A stretch of DNA of 44,119 nt. Source: Alistipes sp. GTDB lineage: Bacteria; Bacteroidota; Bacteroidia; Bacteroidales; Rikenellaceae. The translations under genes were made by a program, and so were the position numbers. The notes under the pieces are model-generated. The model was given only the letters and a program-made list of their open reading frames with translations. It had not been told where the DNA came from and searched no databases. Shown piece by piece: positions 1-8,221 of this stretch. The stretch's first letter is position 1, and every line of letters starts with the position of its first letter. The stretch spans positions 1 to 44,119 of the forward strand of contig JAFZFR010000026.1 in assembly GCA_017555805.1 (NCBI GenBank), read 5' to 3'.

Positions 1-1
1 A

Positions 2-754
2 TACGAGCAGCCAATGCAGATCTTCCCTGCTGTTCACTACACAATGGGTGGTATCTGGGTTGATTACAACTTGATGACTACAATCCCTGGTCTTTACGCT
101 ATCGGTGAGGCTAATTTCTCTGACCACGGTGCTAACCGCTTGGGTGCATCGGCTTTGATGCAGGGCTTGGCAGATGGTTACTTCGTATTGCCTTACACTA
201 TCGGCGACTACCTCTCAAAGAAGATTCAGGCACCAAAGGTATCAACTGATACTCCTGCATTCGACGAGGCAGAGAAGGCTATCAAGGATAAGATCGAGAA
301 GTTGTTCGCAATCAAGGGTAACCAGTCGGTAGATGACATCCACAAGCGTCTTGGTAACATTATGTGGGACAATGTGGGTATGGCTCGTACCGAGGAGTCA
401 CTCAACAAGGCTATCAAGGAGATTCAGGCACTTCGCAAGGAGTTCTGGTCAGACCTTAAGTTGGTTGGTACTGCTGACTCATTCAATGTTGAGTTGGAGA
501 AGGCTTTGCGTTTGGTTGATTACCTCGAGCTCGGTGAGTTGATGGCACGCGACGCACTCAACCGTGAGGAGTCTTGCGGTGGTCACTTCCGTTCAGAGCA
601 CCAGACAGAGGATGGCGAGGCACTTCGTCACGACGACAAGTTCGCTTATGCAGCGGTTTGGGAGTACAAGGGTATGGATGTAGAGCCAGAGCTCACAAAG
701 GAGGTTCTTGACTACGAGTTCGTACACCGTGCACAGCGTAACTATAAGGACTAA
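2..754 (+). CDS. sdhA: Succinate dehydrogenase/fumarate reductase flavoprotein subunit, 5'-truncated
   Basis: This is the C-terminal part (about 250 residues) of the FAD-binding catalytic subunit, which interconverts succinate and fumarate at the inner face of the cytoplasmic membrane. The reading frame is open from base 2, so the start lies outside the window. The FAD/substrate region [10 protein letters not shown] is followed by [19 protein letters not shown] and then by the C-terminal helical domain, including [21 protein letters not shown]. The iron-sulfur subunit gene follows after 30 bp, which fits the usual C-A-B subunit order; the membrane subunit gene would lie upstream. In anaerobic Bacteroidales this complex normally works as a fumarate reductase, so frdA is an equally fair name. 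The family assignment is secure; the direction of the reaction is inferred. Confidence 0.95.
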   Translation, partial: YEQPMQIFPAVHYTMGGIWVDYNLMTTIPGLYAIGEANFSDHGANRLGASALMQGLADGYFVLPYTIGDYLSKKIQAPKVSTDTPAFDEAEKAIKDKIEKLFAIKGNQSVDDIHKRLGNIMWDNVGMARTEESLNKAIKEIQALRKEFWSDLKLVGTADSFNVELEKALRLVDYLELGELMARDALNREESCGGHFRSEHQTEDGEALRHDDKFAYAAVWEYKGMDVEPELTKEVLDYEFVHRAQRNYKD

Positions 755-784
755 TTTGGCGTTAAACTTTAATTTTAGAACACA

Positions 785-1528
785 ATGAATTTTACATTAA
801 AGATATGGCGTCAAAAGGACGCTAAATCGAAGGGCGAGTTCAAGACATACCAGGTTGAGAACATCTCTGCCGACACTTCATTCCTCGAGATGCTCGACAT
901 CTTGAACAATGACCTGGTTCACAAGGGTGAGGAGCCAGTTGCATTCGACCACGACTGCCGCGAGGGTATCTGCGGTATGTGCTCATTGCACATCAACGGT
1001 CACGCACACGGTCCTGCACAGGCTGTTACTACTTGCCAGATGTATATGCGTAAGTTCAAGGATGGCTCTACAATCACAATCGAGCCTTGGCGTTCGGCTG
1101 CGTTCCCAGTAATCAAGGACTTGGTAGTAAACCGTGGTGCTTACGACGAGATTCTTCAGGCTGGTGGTTTCGTATCAGTTCGTACAAACTCTGTACCTGA
1201 TGGTAACGCTATTCCAATTCCAAAGGCAGACGCTGACGAGTCAATGGACGCTGCTGCTTGCGTAGGTTGTGGTGCTTGCGCTGCTACTTGTAAGAACGGT
1301 TCGGCGATGTTGTTCGTTGCTGCTCGCGTATCTTCACTGGCGAAGTTGCCACAGGGTCGCGTTGAGGGTGCACGCCGTGCAAAGGCGATGGTTGCAAAGA
1401 TGGACGAGCTCGGCTTCGGTAACTGTACTAACACAGGTGCTTGCCAGGCACAGTGCCCAAAGCAGATCTCTATCGCACACATCGCACGCTTGAACCGCGA
1501 GTTCTTGGCTGCGAAGTTGCAGGACTAA
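785..1528 (+). CDS. sdhB: Succinate dehydrogenase/fumarate reductase iron-sulfur subunit
   Basis: This 247-residue subunit carries the electron relay between the flavoprotein and the membrane quinone site. The [2Fe-2S] cluster ligands are Cys58, Cys63, Cys66 and Cys84 in the N-terminal ferredoxin domain (CREGICGMC). The C-terminal domain has Cys159, Cys162, Cys165 and Cys169 ([11 protein letters not shown]), then Cys214, Cys220 and Cys224 ([11 protein letters not shown]), which supply the [4Fe-4S] and [3Fe-4S] clusters. Length and cysteine spacing are normal for the family. It lies 30 bp after sdhA on the same strand with no terminator between them, so the two are surely co-transcribed. A strong hairpin terminator follows about 24 bp after the stop codon. 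Confidence 0.96.
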   Translation: MNFTLKIWRQKDAKSKGEFKTYQVENISADTSFLEMLDILNNDLVHKGEEPVAFDHDCREGICGMCSLHINGHAHGPAQAVTTCQMYMRKFKDGSTITIEPWRSAAFPVIKDLVVNRGAYDEILQAGGFVSVRTNSVPDGNAIPIPKADADESMDAAACVGCGACAATCKNGSAMLFVAARVSSLAKLPQGRVEGARRAKAMVAKMDELGFGNCTNTGACQAQCPKQISIAHIARLNREFLAAKLQD

Positions 1529-1551
1529 AATAGAATTTTAGACTCATTCCA

Positions 1552-1586
1552 AGGGTTGCCCAACTGCGGTTGGGTGACCCTTTTTC
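1552..1586 (+). terminator. Rho-independent terminator of sdhAB
   Basis: The stem pairs AGGGT and CCCAAC with GTTGGG and ACCCT across a TGCG loop, interrupted by a small internal TG/TG loop. A run of five T follows directly. It sits 24 bp after the sdhB stop codon. Confidence 0.85.
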
Positions 1587-1698
1587 TTTGCCCTATATCG
1601 GGCGATTTGGGCGAGTATTTGCGGTGGGGTGGAGAGGTAGTGGAAAAAGGAATAAAGGTGTGATAAGGGTGTTTTAGAGAAGAAATGGAATGAAATAA

Positions 1699-1786
1699 AA
1701 CGCAGCCTTTAGGCTGTATCTTCGTGGGCGTAACGCGCCCAAGGCGCGTCACCCCCCCCCGCCCACGAAGATAGTTTGTCTGCGTT
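1699..1786. repeat. Palindromic intergenic repeat, REP-like, copy 1
   Basis: The element has several nested inverted parts. AACGCAG (1699-1705) pairs with CTGCGTT (1780-1786). A small hairpin AGCCT-TT-AGGCT lies at 1704-1715. An outer stem TATCTTCGTGGGC (1717-1729) pairs with its exact complement at 1761-1773. An inner stem ACGCGCC (1733-1739) pairs with GGCGCGT (1743-1749). A run of nine C lies at 1752-1760. A second copy in opposite orientation is at 7295-7361; it keeps the outer stem and small hairpin but has a different inner palindrome. The rest of the 340-bp gap around it (1587-1698 and 1787-1818) holds nothing recognised. Confidence 0.8.
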
Positions 1787-1818
1787 AAAATTGTTATTGT
1801 ACCCAAGATATAACCACA

Positions 1819-1850
1819 CAAAAATAGGCTACCCAAACGGATAGCCTATT
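1819..1850 (-). terminator. Terminator of the transporter gene
   Basis: Read on the minus strand, a hairpin with the stem AATAGGCTA/TAGCCTATT is followed by a run of five T. It lies about 20 bp beyond the stop codon of the transporter gene ending at 1870. Confidence 0.8.
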
Positions 1851-1869
1851 GCTTTATTTGTGGGGAGCC

Positions 1870-3525
1870 CTACATAAATATCATCAGGATAACCTGTGCG
1901 ATTACCACGCGGGCAAACATCGAGAGCGGATAGACCGTTGCGTAGGCAACCGATGCGTACTCGCCAGGGATGGTCTCGTTGGCGTAGTTCAGCGCCATTG
2001 GGTTTGCCATCGAGCCGCACAACATTCCGCAGGTAGTGCCAAAGTCGTTCTTCGCCCAGCGCATCGACACCAAGCCCATAATTAATATAGGTAGAAGTGT
2101 GATTGCGAAGCCAAGCGCCACCCAGATAAGACCCGTCGCGCTGAATGCAGTGGAGAAGAAGTCCTGACCAGCATTCAAACCAAGGCAGGCGAGGTACAGC
2201 GAAAGACCGATTGCTCGCAGCATAAGGTTTGCGCTCTGTGTCGTGTAGGTCACAAGGTGCAGACGAGGTCCGTAGATACCCAGCAGGATACCCACCACGA
2301 TAGGTCCGCCCGCCAAGCCCAACTTAACTGGCAACGAAATGCCTGGCAACGAGATAGGTATTGCTCCCAGCACAAGACCCAGCGCCAAGCCGATGTAGAT
2401 GGCCGTCAGGTTTGGCTCGTTGAGTTCGCCCTCGGCATTGCCGAGCACCTTCTCGACCTTCATCACGGCACGCTCGCCACCCACCACGACCACGCAGTCA
2501 CCCACCTGCAAGGTGAGGTCGGGCGTCGCCAGCAAAGCCATACCACTGCGGTAGATGCGGCTGATGTTGATGCCGTAACTGTTACGCAGGTGGAGTGAGC
2601 CGAGTCGCTTTCCGTTGATGTCGGGGCGTGTGATGATGATGCGGCGCGACACCATACGGCTATCGACCTTGTTCCAATCGACATTGTCGCTGTTCCAGTC
2701 GATGCTCTCGCGTGCGCCAATCATAGCCTCCATAGTGTCAATATCCTTGCGTGAGGTGACAACCATCACGCGGTCGCCCTCCTGCAATGTCGTGTCGTTG
2801 GATGGGAGGATAACCTCGCCACCACGCCACAGACGCGAAATCACAAATGGTACATGAGCATACTCCGCCAACTTATGCAGGTCCTTGCCAAATACGCCTG
2901 GGTTCTGCACGCGCAGCGTAGCGATGTAGGTGTTGTTCTCGTGCTTTGCGTTTGGCGCTGCGATGTCACCCTTGCGTACCCACAAGCGGTTGATTACAAG
3001 GATGGCGATGATGACGCCCACCACACCCAGAGGATAGGTCACCGCGCAACTCAACGCGGGCGCCGTCGTAGGCAATCCCATCTGCGCCAATGTCTGCTGC
3101 GAAGCACCCAGAGCGGGGGTGTTGGTCGTAGCACCGCACAGCACGCCCATCATCTCGGGCAGTGGCATATCGAGTGCGAAACTCAACCCTACGGCCATCA
3201 TCGTGCCAATCAAGATGACGCCCAGACCCAACGCATTGAGTTTGACGCCACCCGAGCGGAAGGCACTCATAAAGCCAGGTCCCACCTGCAAACCGAGCGA
3301 ATAGACGAACAGAGCAAGGCCGAAGTTCTCGGCAAAGAGCAGCATCTTCTCGTCGATGGTGATGCCGAAGTGACCCGCCACGATACCCGCAAAGAATACG
3401 AATGTCACACCCAAAGACACTCCCCACACCTTCACCTTGCCAAAGATAAGACCGATGGCAGAGATGAGCGACACCACGATTACTGCCTGCGTGGCGGAGT
3501 GCTGGAAAAATAGAGTCTCAAACAT
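1870..3525 (-). CDS. Aspartate:alanine exchanger (AAEx/YidE-YbjL) family transporter
   Basis: This 551-residue inner-membrane transporter has the layout of the AAEx family (AspT, YidE, YbjL). There is an N-terminal block of transmembrane helices (about residues 1-180), two cytoplasmic TrkA-C/RCK-C domains (about 195-285 and 290-375, with phrases such as LQEGDRVMVVTSR and LQVGDCVVVVGG), and a second membrane block (380-551). The two halves are related, which is the family's internal duplication. Known members exchange aspartate for alanine or move other small carboxylates; the substrate here cannot be read from sequence. It starts 49 bp after the S46 peptidase gene on the same strand, so the two probably share a transcript, which would fit uptake of acidic amino acids or export of a catabolic product. 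Confidence 0.88.
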   Translation of the reverse strand: MFETLFFQHSATQAVIVVSLISAIGLIFGKVKVWGVSLGVTFVFFAGIVAGHFGITIDEKMLLFAENFGLALFVYSLGLQVGPGFMSAFRSGGVKLNALGLGVILIGTMMAVGLSFALDMPLPEMMGVLCGATTNTPALGASQQTLAQMGLPTTAPALSCAVTYPLGVVGVIIAILVINRLWVRKGDIAAPNAKHENNTYIATLRVQNPGVFGKDLHKLAEYAHVPFVISRLWRGGEVILPSNDTTLQEGDRVMVVTSRKDIDTMEAMIGARESIDWNSDNVDWNKVDSRMVSRRIIITRPDINGKRLGSLHLRNSYGINISRIYRSGMALLATPDLTLQVGDCVVVVGGERAVMKVEKVLGNAEGELNEPNLTAIYIGLALGLVLGAIPISLPGISLPVKLGLAGGPIVVGILLGIYGPRLHLVTYTTQSANLMLRAIGLSLYLACLGLNAGQDFFSTAFSATGLIWVALGFAITLLPILIMGLVSMRWAKNDFGTTCGMLCGSMANPMALNYANETIPGEYASVAYATVYPLSMFARVVIAQVILMIFM

Positions 3526-3574
3526 CTTTTCTAAATGAAGTTCAGAAACTAAAGGTTGTTTTTATGATAGCCTT

Positions 3575-5632
3575 TTATCGCAAGTCCATCTCGTCGAGCA
3601 GGTATGACGCGCCACCGATGCGGTCCACCACGAACAACACATAGCGGATGTCCACCGAGATGTTGCGGCAGATTGTAGGGTCGAACTCCATATCGCTCAT
3701 CGTTGAGCGCCAGGTGCGGTCGAAGTTGATACCAATCAACTCGCCCTTGCCATTGATTACGGGTGAACCCGAGTTACCGCCCGATGTGTGGTTTGTTGCG
3801 AGGAAGCATACAGCCACGCTCTCGCGGTTGCCAATCTGCGAAGCCCAACGACCATAATCCTTGCGGGCGTAGATGTCGCGCAACGACTGTGGGATGTTGT
3901 AGTCGTAGATATTTGGGTCATCCTTTGCGATGATGCCGTCGATTGTTGTCACAGGGTTGTGATACTCGCCATCGGCATACTCATAGCCCGCCACCGAGCC
4001 GTATGCCACGCGCAGAGTGAAGTTCGCATCTGGATAGAAGGCGCGCTTCTTGTCCCACTCGCGCAGTGCGCGCATATATGGGCGATACCACTGCTCAACA
4101 TCAGGGATGTTGCTCAAGTTGCGATAGCCCACCTTTGCAATCTGCTGACGCATAGGCGTAAGGATGGTTGCCAACTCCGCCATTGGGTCGCTCTCCAAGG
4201 TTGCTGGGTCGAACTCTGGCGAAGTAATCTTTGTGTTGTCGTAGAGATAATCAACATACGCCGTAACGCCACCCTTTGCCTCGATAGCCGCTGTGAGAGC
4301 CTCTGGTACGCCACCCTCTGGCATACGCTTGAGGAACTCGCCGAGCATCGCGTGAGCAATCTTGCGGTCAATAGCCACCGAGTAGTTCTTCATAAAGCCT
4401 GCGTGTGAAGCCTTTGCACTCTTTAAGAAACTCTCTGCATCCTTTGCACGATTCTTCATTGTAAGCAAAGAGTTTGCAAGACTCAACGCCTCGATGCCAC
4501 CAACCGACTCGTTGAAGAGTTCGCGCACGAAGTACTCCTTCTTCGCCTTGTCGTATGATGCGCTCATATTCGCGAGCAGATCCTTGTACTCTGGCTTATC
4601 CGCTGCCCAAGCCGCGAACTCCGCCTCGTAGGCCTTCTTTGACTCAACGGTCTTCAGGCGACGCAAGCCCAACACCTCGCCCTGCCACTTCTTCCAAGCA
4701 TTGGCGATTGAGGCGTGCTTCGATGCATACTGGATACGCACCGCCACATCCTCCGCCTGCGCTGCCGAGATGATGTCGAGGCGCTGTGTGCGAAGGTCAA
4801 TCTTCATTGGGTCAGAAATCTCTGCCACATACTCCACAGCGTCCGATGTCACATACTCCTGCGTGTTGCCCGGGAAGCCGTAAATCATAGTAAAGTCACC
4901 CTCCTTCACGCCCTTTGTAGATACGGCAAAGTGGCGCTTTGGCTGGTATGGCTTGTTGCTTTTTGAGTAGTCGGCTGGCTGGTTGTCCTCGCCCGCATAT
5001 ACGCGGAAGATTGAGAAGTCGCCTGTGTGGCGTGGCCAAATCCAGTTGTCGGTGTCGCCACCAAACTTACCGATTGATGATGGTGGAGCACCCACCAGAC
5101 GAACATCGCGATATGTCTGATATACAAACAGGAAGTACTGATTGCCGTAGTACATTGGCTCAACACTTGCGCGGTAGCCCTCGCCCGTAGCGGCGGCCTT
5201 TGCGATGTCGGCAGCCTTCTCGCCGTTGTTGATGCGGTCGGTCACATCCTCCATCTTCACCAGAAGGCTTACGGTCAAGCCTGGCACTGGCAACTCCTGC
5301 TCGCGAGAGAGAGCCCAGAAACCGTCGGTGAGGTAGTCGTGCTCGACAGATGATAGTTGCTGGATAGAGCCGTAGCCGCAGTGGTGGTTCGTCAGGAGCA
5401 GACCCTCCTTCGACACGAACTCGCCAGTACAGCCGCCGCCAAACTGCACCACAGCATCCTTCATCGACGCCTTGTTGATAGAATAGATATCCTCGGCAGA
5501 GAGTTTGAAACCCTTGCGCTTCATATCCTTGATGCGCTCGCCAATAAGGCTTGGCAACCACATACCCTCGTCAGCGTGGCTCGGAGTGAGGAAGCACGCG
5601 CAGAGGAGCAAAAGAGTAAAGATTTTCTTCAT
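3575..5632 (-). CDS. S46 family dipeptidyl-peptidase, probably DPP11-type (Asp/Glu-specific)
   Basis: This 685-residue secreted serine exopeptidase removes dipeptides from the N-termini of oligopeptides in the periplasm. A signal peptide occupies residues 1-20 (cut after SHA). The chymotrypsin-like triad is visible: His84 in TNHHCG, probably Asp205 in PRHTGDFSIFR, and Ser621 in GGNSGSP. Residue 639 in INFDRTW is Arg at the position that separates DPP11 (Arg, for acidic P1 residues) from DPP7 (Gly, for hydrophobic P1), so Asp/Glu specificity is the better call. It is slightly shorter than the roughly 710-720 residues usual for the family. It lies 15 bp after tsaC and 49 bp before the AAEx transporter, all on the minus strand. 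Family assignment is certain; specificity is inferred from one residue. Confidence 0.92.
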   Translation of the reverse strand: MKKIFTLLLLCACFLTPSHADEGMWLPSLIGERIKDMKRKGFKLSAEDIYSINKASMKDAVVQFGGGCTGEFVSKEGLLLTNHHCGYGSIQQLSSVEHDYLTDGFWALSREQELPVPGLTVSLLVKMEDVTDRINNGEKAADIAKAAATGEGYRASVEPMYYGNQYFLFVYQTYRDVRLVGAPPSSIGKFGGDTDNWIWPRHTGDFSIFRVYAGEDNQPADYSKSNKPYQPKRHFAVSTKGVKEGDFTMIYGFPGNTQEYVTSDAVEYVAEISDPMKIDLRTQRLDIISAAQAEDVAVRIQYASKHASIANAWKKWQGEVLGLRRLKTVESKKAYEAEFAAWAADKPEYKDLLANMSASYDKAKKEYFVRELFNESVGGIEALSLANSLLTMKNRAKDAESFLKSAKASHAGFMKNYSVAIDRKIAHAMLGEFLKRMPEGGVPEALTAAIEAKGGVTAYVDYLYDNTKITSPEFDPATLESDPMAELATILTPMRQQIAKVGYRNLSNIPDVEQWYRPYMRALREWDKKRAFYPDANFTLRVAYGSVAGYEYADGEYHNPVTTIDGIIAKDDPNIYDYNIPQSLRDIYARKDYGRWASQIGNRESVAVCFLATNHTSGGNSGSPVINGKGELIGINFDRTWRSTMSDMEFDPTICRNISVDIRYVLFVVDRIGGASYLLDEMDLR

Positions 5633-5647
5633 ATTATTTCTTGATTT

Positions 5648-6214
5648 TTATTTGCGAATGATGTTCACCTCGCCCCTCTCGCCAAAGGCGATGATGGAAC
5701 TTGGCTGACCAGTAGGCTTACCCTGGAAGCGGGGATTTACAACATAGTCCACACCGTCGATAATCTCCTTTGCGACATCCTTCAAACCCTTGAGTGGGGT
5801 AGGCTCACCCGAGATATTTGCCGATGTCGAAACGATTGGCTTGCCGAACTTGCGGAGCAGCTGGCGACAGAAGTCGTGGTCGGGTACACGCACACCGAGC
5901 GTTCCCTCCTCGGGGATAAGGTTTGCGGCAACACCCACAGCGCCCTCAAGAATAAGGGTGAGAGGCTTCTCGCTCATCTCCATCACCTCGAAGGCAATGC
6001 CTGGCGCCTTGTTTACATACCTCACAATCATATCTGCATCGCGACACAAAACAATCATCGAAGTCTTGTTCTGGCTCTGCTTCAACTTATATATCTTCTC
6101 CACCGCCTCGGCATTTGTGGCGTCGCAACCGATGCCCCACACCGTGTCGGTAGGGTAGAGGATGATGCCGCCCGCGCGGAGCACCTCTATCACGCTTTGA
6201 ATCTCTTTTTCCAT
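5648..6214 (-). CDS. tsaC: L-threonylcarbamoyladenylate synthase (Sua5/YrdC/TsaC)
   Basis: This enzyme makes threonylcarbamoyl-AMP from threonine, bicarbonate and ATP, the first step of the t6A modification at position 37 of ANN-decoding tRNAs. At 188 residues it is the single-domain form. Recognisable parts are YPTDTVWGIGCDA, the nucleotide-binding lysine region KLKQSQNKTSM, GTLGVRVPDH and VSTSANISGEPTP. The start ATG at 6214 gives the normal N-terminus. It is the first gene of a minus-strand group with the S46 peptidase. A TACTTTTG -7 box lies 23 bp upstream of the start. Confidence 0.94.
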   Translation of the reverse strand: MEKEIQSVIEVLRAGGIILYPTDTVWGIGCDATNAEAVEKIYKLKQSQNKTSMIVLCRDADMIVRYVNKAPGIAFEVMEMSEKPLTLILEGAVGVAANLIPEEGTLGVRVPDHDFCRQLLRKFGKPIVSTSANISGEPTPLKGLKDVAKEIIDGVDYVVNPRFQGKPTGQPSSIIAFGERGEVNIIRK

Positions 6215-6236
6215 ATATATAAAGTATTTAATAAGA

Positions 6237-6244
6237 CAAAAGTA
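6237..6244 (-). promoter_or_regulatory. -7 promoter element for tsaC
   Basis: On the minus strand this reads TACTTTTG, matching the Bacteroidota consensus TAnnTTTG, 23 bp upstream of the tsaC start. No clear TTG was found 19-21 bp further up, so the match rests on the -7 box alone. It faces away from the yebC promoter. Confidence 0.5.
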
Positions 6245-6296
6245 GTGAAAAATGTTATACGAAAGATTGTTTATCAGCGAATTTCTCTATCGTAGG

Positions 6297-6327
6297 TTGC
6301 TGATTGCTGATTTTTTTACTAATTTTG
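6297..6327 (+). promoter_or_regulatory. Promoter of yebC
   Basis: TTG at 6297-6299 and TAATTTTG at 6320-6327 are separated by 20 bp, which is the Bacteroidota -33/-7 spacing. The expected transcript start is roughly 35 bp before the yebC ATG. Confidence 0.7.
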
Positions 6328-6365
6328 CGGTCAGCAAGAAAAATAATAACAAAAAATAACTCACT

Positions 6366-7091
6366 ATGGGAAGAGCTTTTGAGTATCGTAAAGCAAGAAA
6401 GATGAAGCGCTGGGGTCACATGGCGCGCGTATTTACCAAGATCGGTAAGGAGATTGAGATGGCAGTAAAGGCATCTGGTTCAGATCCAAACTCTAACACT
6501 CGCCTCCGTATCCTCATCCAGAATGCCAAGGCAGAGAATATGCCAAAGGAGAACATCGAGCGTGCTATCAAGCGTGCAACAGATAAGGATGCAGCCGACT
6601 ATAAGGAGATGATTTACGAGGGCTACGGTCCTCACGGTGTAGCGTTCTTGGTTGAGACTGCTACCGACAACACTAACCGTACAGTTGCCAGCGTGCGTAT
6701 GTACTTCAACAAGTGCGGCGGTACATTGGGTAACTCTGGTTCAGTGTCGTTTATGTTCGAGCACAAGTGTATCTTCAAGTTCAAGCCAGTTGAGGGCGTT
6801 GATTTCGAGGAGATGGAGCTCGAGATGATTGACTTGGGCGTTGATGAGTTCTTCCACGAGGAGGGCGAGGTTACAGTGAGCGCACCTTACGAGTCATTCG
6901 GCGCAATCCAGAAGTGGATTGAGGATATGGGCTACGAGTTGGTATCTGGTGAGGGTGTTCGCATCCCAACCGACACCAAGGAACTCACTGCGGAGCAGCG
7001 TGCTGATGTAGAGAAGTTGCAGGAGAAGCTCGAGGAGGATGATGATGTGGTGAATGTTTATCACACAATGGCAGAGTCTGACGAGGAGTAA
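6366..7091 (+). CDS. yebC: YebC/PmpR family protein (translation/transcription factor)
   Basis: This 241-residue protein belongs to the widely conserved YebC/PmpR family. Members have been described as DNA-binding regulators and more recently as factors that help ribosomes through difficult sequences such as proline runs. The family N-terminus MGRAFEYRKARKMKRW is intact, followed by the helical domain (AENMPKENIERAIKRA), the YEGYGPHGVAFLVE region, and a C-terminal alpha/beta domain with an acidic tail (EKLEEDDDVVNVYH). It stands alone with its own promoter, and a large palindromic repeat begins at its stop codon. Confidence 0.95.
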   Translation: MGRAFEYRKARKMKRWGHMARVFTKIGKEIEMAVKASGSDPNSNTRLRILIQNAKAENMPKENIERAIKRATDKDAADYKEMIYEGYGPHGVAFLVETATDNTNRTVASVRMYFNKCGGTLGNSGSVSFMFEHKCIFKFKPVEGVDFEEMELEMIDLGVDEFFHEEGEVTVSAPYESFGAIQKWIEDMGYELVSGEGVRIPTDTKELTAEQRADVEKLQEKLEEDDDVVNVYHTMAESDEE

Positions 7092-7211
7092 AAATTGTCA
7101 AAGCAGGTGTTTTCTGCGTTACGCTTGCGCCATAATTGCTCACATACTTTAAGTATGCTCCGCATTATGTCGCTTCGCAAGCCTTAAAAACCCTCTGCTT
7201 ATACAATTTTT
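7090..7211. repeat. 122-bp imperfect palindrome, copy A of a dispersed structured repeat
   Basis: The element begins in the yebC stop codon. Its ends AAAAATTGT (7090-7098) and ACAATTTTT (7203-7211) are exact complements. Inside them AAGCAG pairs with CTGCTT, GTTTT with AAAAC, GCTTGCG with CGCAAGC, and CATAAT with ATTATG. The centre is the hairpin CATACTTTAAGTATG (7143-7157). A related copy lies at 38338-38460, with matched changes on both arms in several stems. It could act as a terminator, an mRNA 3'-end stabiliser, or a small non-autonomous mobile element. It encodes no protein. Confidence 0.85.
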
Positions 7212-7294
7212 AGGCTTAGTTAAGATTAGGTTTTTAGCGATATTTAGGCGTAACCCAAAGGTTGCGCCTATTTTTTTGTGTGTATAATAAAATT

Positions 7295-7361
7295 TATCTT
7301 CGTGGGTAGCGGGGGTGGCACAAAGTGCCATACCCACGAAGATACAGCCTGAAGGCTGCGC
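7295..7361. repeat. Palindromic intergenic repeat, REP-like, copy 2 (inverted)
   Basis: This is the reverse-orientation relative of the element at 1699-1786. The outer stem TATCTTCGTGGGTA (7295-7308) pairs with 7331-7344, the inner stem TGGCAC-AAA-GTGCCA is at 7316-7330, and the small hairpin AGCCT-GA-AGGCT is at 7346-7357. The outer stem and small hairpin match copy 1; the inner palindrome does not. The gap between the large palindrome and this element (7212-7294) holds nothing recognised. Confidence 0.8.
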
Positions 7362-7382
7362 TTTTACATATAATATATATGA

Positions 7383-7414
7383 TTGCGAGAAACCAAAGGT
7401 TTTTATTATCTTTG
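7383..7414 (+). promoter_or_regulatory. Promoter of the GH16 gene
   Basis: TTG at 7383-7385 and TATCTTTG at 7407-7414, 21 bp apart, match the Bacteroidota -33/-7 pattern. Transcription would start about 20 bp before the GH16 start codon, just after the palindromic repeat. Confidence 0.7.
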
Positions 7415-7438
7415 TGGGAAGAAACAACAAAAACTTAA

Positions 7439-8218
7439 ATGAATATGAAGAAGATTTTTATTTTGTCGGCGGTGCTGGCTCTCTTTTCTGCCTGCAACTC
7501 AAACAAGGATGAATGGAAGTTGGTGTGGGCTGATGAGTTCGACGGCGAGACCATCGACGAGGGCTCCTGGACACGCGTCCCTACGGGCAAGGATGATTGG
7601 GATGATATGATGTCGTTGCGTGACGACCTCGCCTATATCGAGAATGGCGAGTTGGTGCTTATGGGCAAGGTCAATGACGGCACAGCGCCCGACAATGGTC
7701 GCCCATTTGTTACAGCGGGCATCATCAGCAAGGGCAAAAAGGCGTTCCAGTTGGCTCGCTTCGAGGTGCGTGCGAAGTTCTCATCTGCCAATGGTTTCTG
7801 GCCAGCGATTTGGCTCTCGGGTCCTTGTCCTGACTACGGCACCGAGGAGTATGCCGAGATTGATATGATGGAGCACCTGAACTATGATGACTATATCTTC
7901 CACACCGTTCACTCAAAGCACGCGGCAATCATCCACGACAACCCTTTGCGTGGCACAACGGTTCCCATCAATCGTGACGACTGGAATCTCTACGCTGCCG
8001 AGGTCTATCGCGATAGCGTCTGCTTCTATGTGAACGGCGCAAAGACACTGACCTATCCTCGTGTGGAGGGTCTTGAGTATCAGTTCCCATTCCCCGAGAA
8101 GGAGATTCACATCCGCCTCTCAAACCAACTCGGTGGCGGCTGGGTAGGTCCAGTCAGCAACCCCGAGCAGTTGCCTACCGAACTCCGCGTAGATTATGTA
8201 AGAGTGTATCAAAAATAA
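7439..8218 (+). CDS. Glycoside hydrolase family 16 lipoprotein
   Basis: This 259-residue lipoprotein is predicted to cut internal beta-1,3 or beta-1,4 linkages of a glucan or galactan. The signal peptide ends in a lipobox with Cys19 (FSAC), so it is anchored to a membrane, probably the cell surface. The catalytic signature EIDMME (Glu140, Asp142, Glu145) is the GH16 nucleophile/acid arrangement. WADEFDG near the N-terminus, GFWPAIWL and the closing RVDYVRVYQK are further family hallmarks. The start could equally be the second Met, two codons later. GH16 members in gut Bacteroidota include laminarinases and endo-acting mucin O-glycanases; the three mucin-protease-type genes in this window make a host-glycan substrate worth considering. 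It is transcribed alone. Confidence 0.92.
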   Translation: MNMKKIFILSAVLALFSACNSNKDEWKLVWADEFDGETIDEGSWTRVPTGKDDWDDMMSLRDDLAYIENGELVLMGKVNDGTAPDNGRPFVTAGIISKGKKAFQLARFEVRAKFSSANGFWPAIWLSGPCPDYGTEEYAEIDMMEHLNYDDYIFHTVHSKHAAIIHDNPLRGTTVPINRDDWNLYAAEVYRDSVCFYVNGAKTLTYPRVEGLEYQFPFPEKEIHIRLSNQLGGGWVGPVSNPEQLPTELRVDYVRVYQK

Positions 8219-8221
8219 AAG

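Noticed and set aside
1525..1836. A 103-codon minus-strand frame between sdhB and the transporter
   Set aside because: It runs through the sdhB terminator and the palindromic repeat; the same TKIQP-GC phrase appears in a frame over the other repeat copy, so it is translated repeat DNA and not a gene.
7149..7430. Minus-strand frame of 93 codons after yebC
   Set aside because: It covers both palindromic repeats and the GH16 promoter; no protein features.
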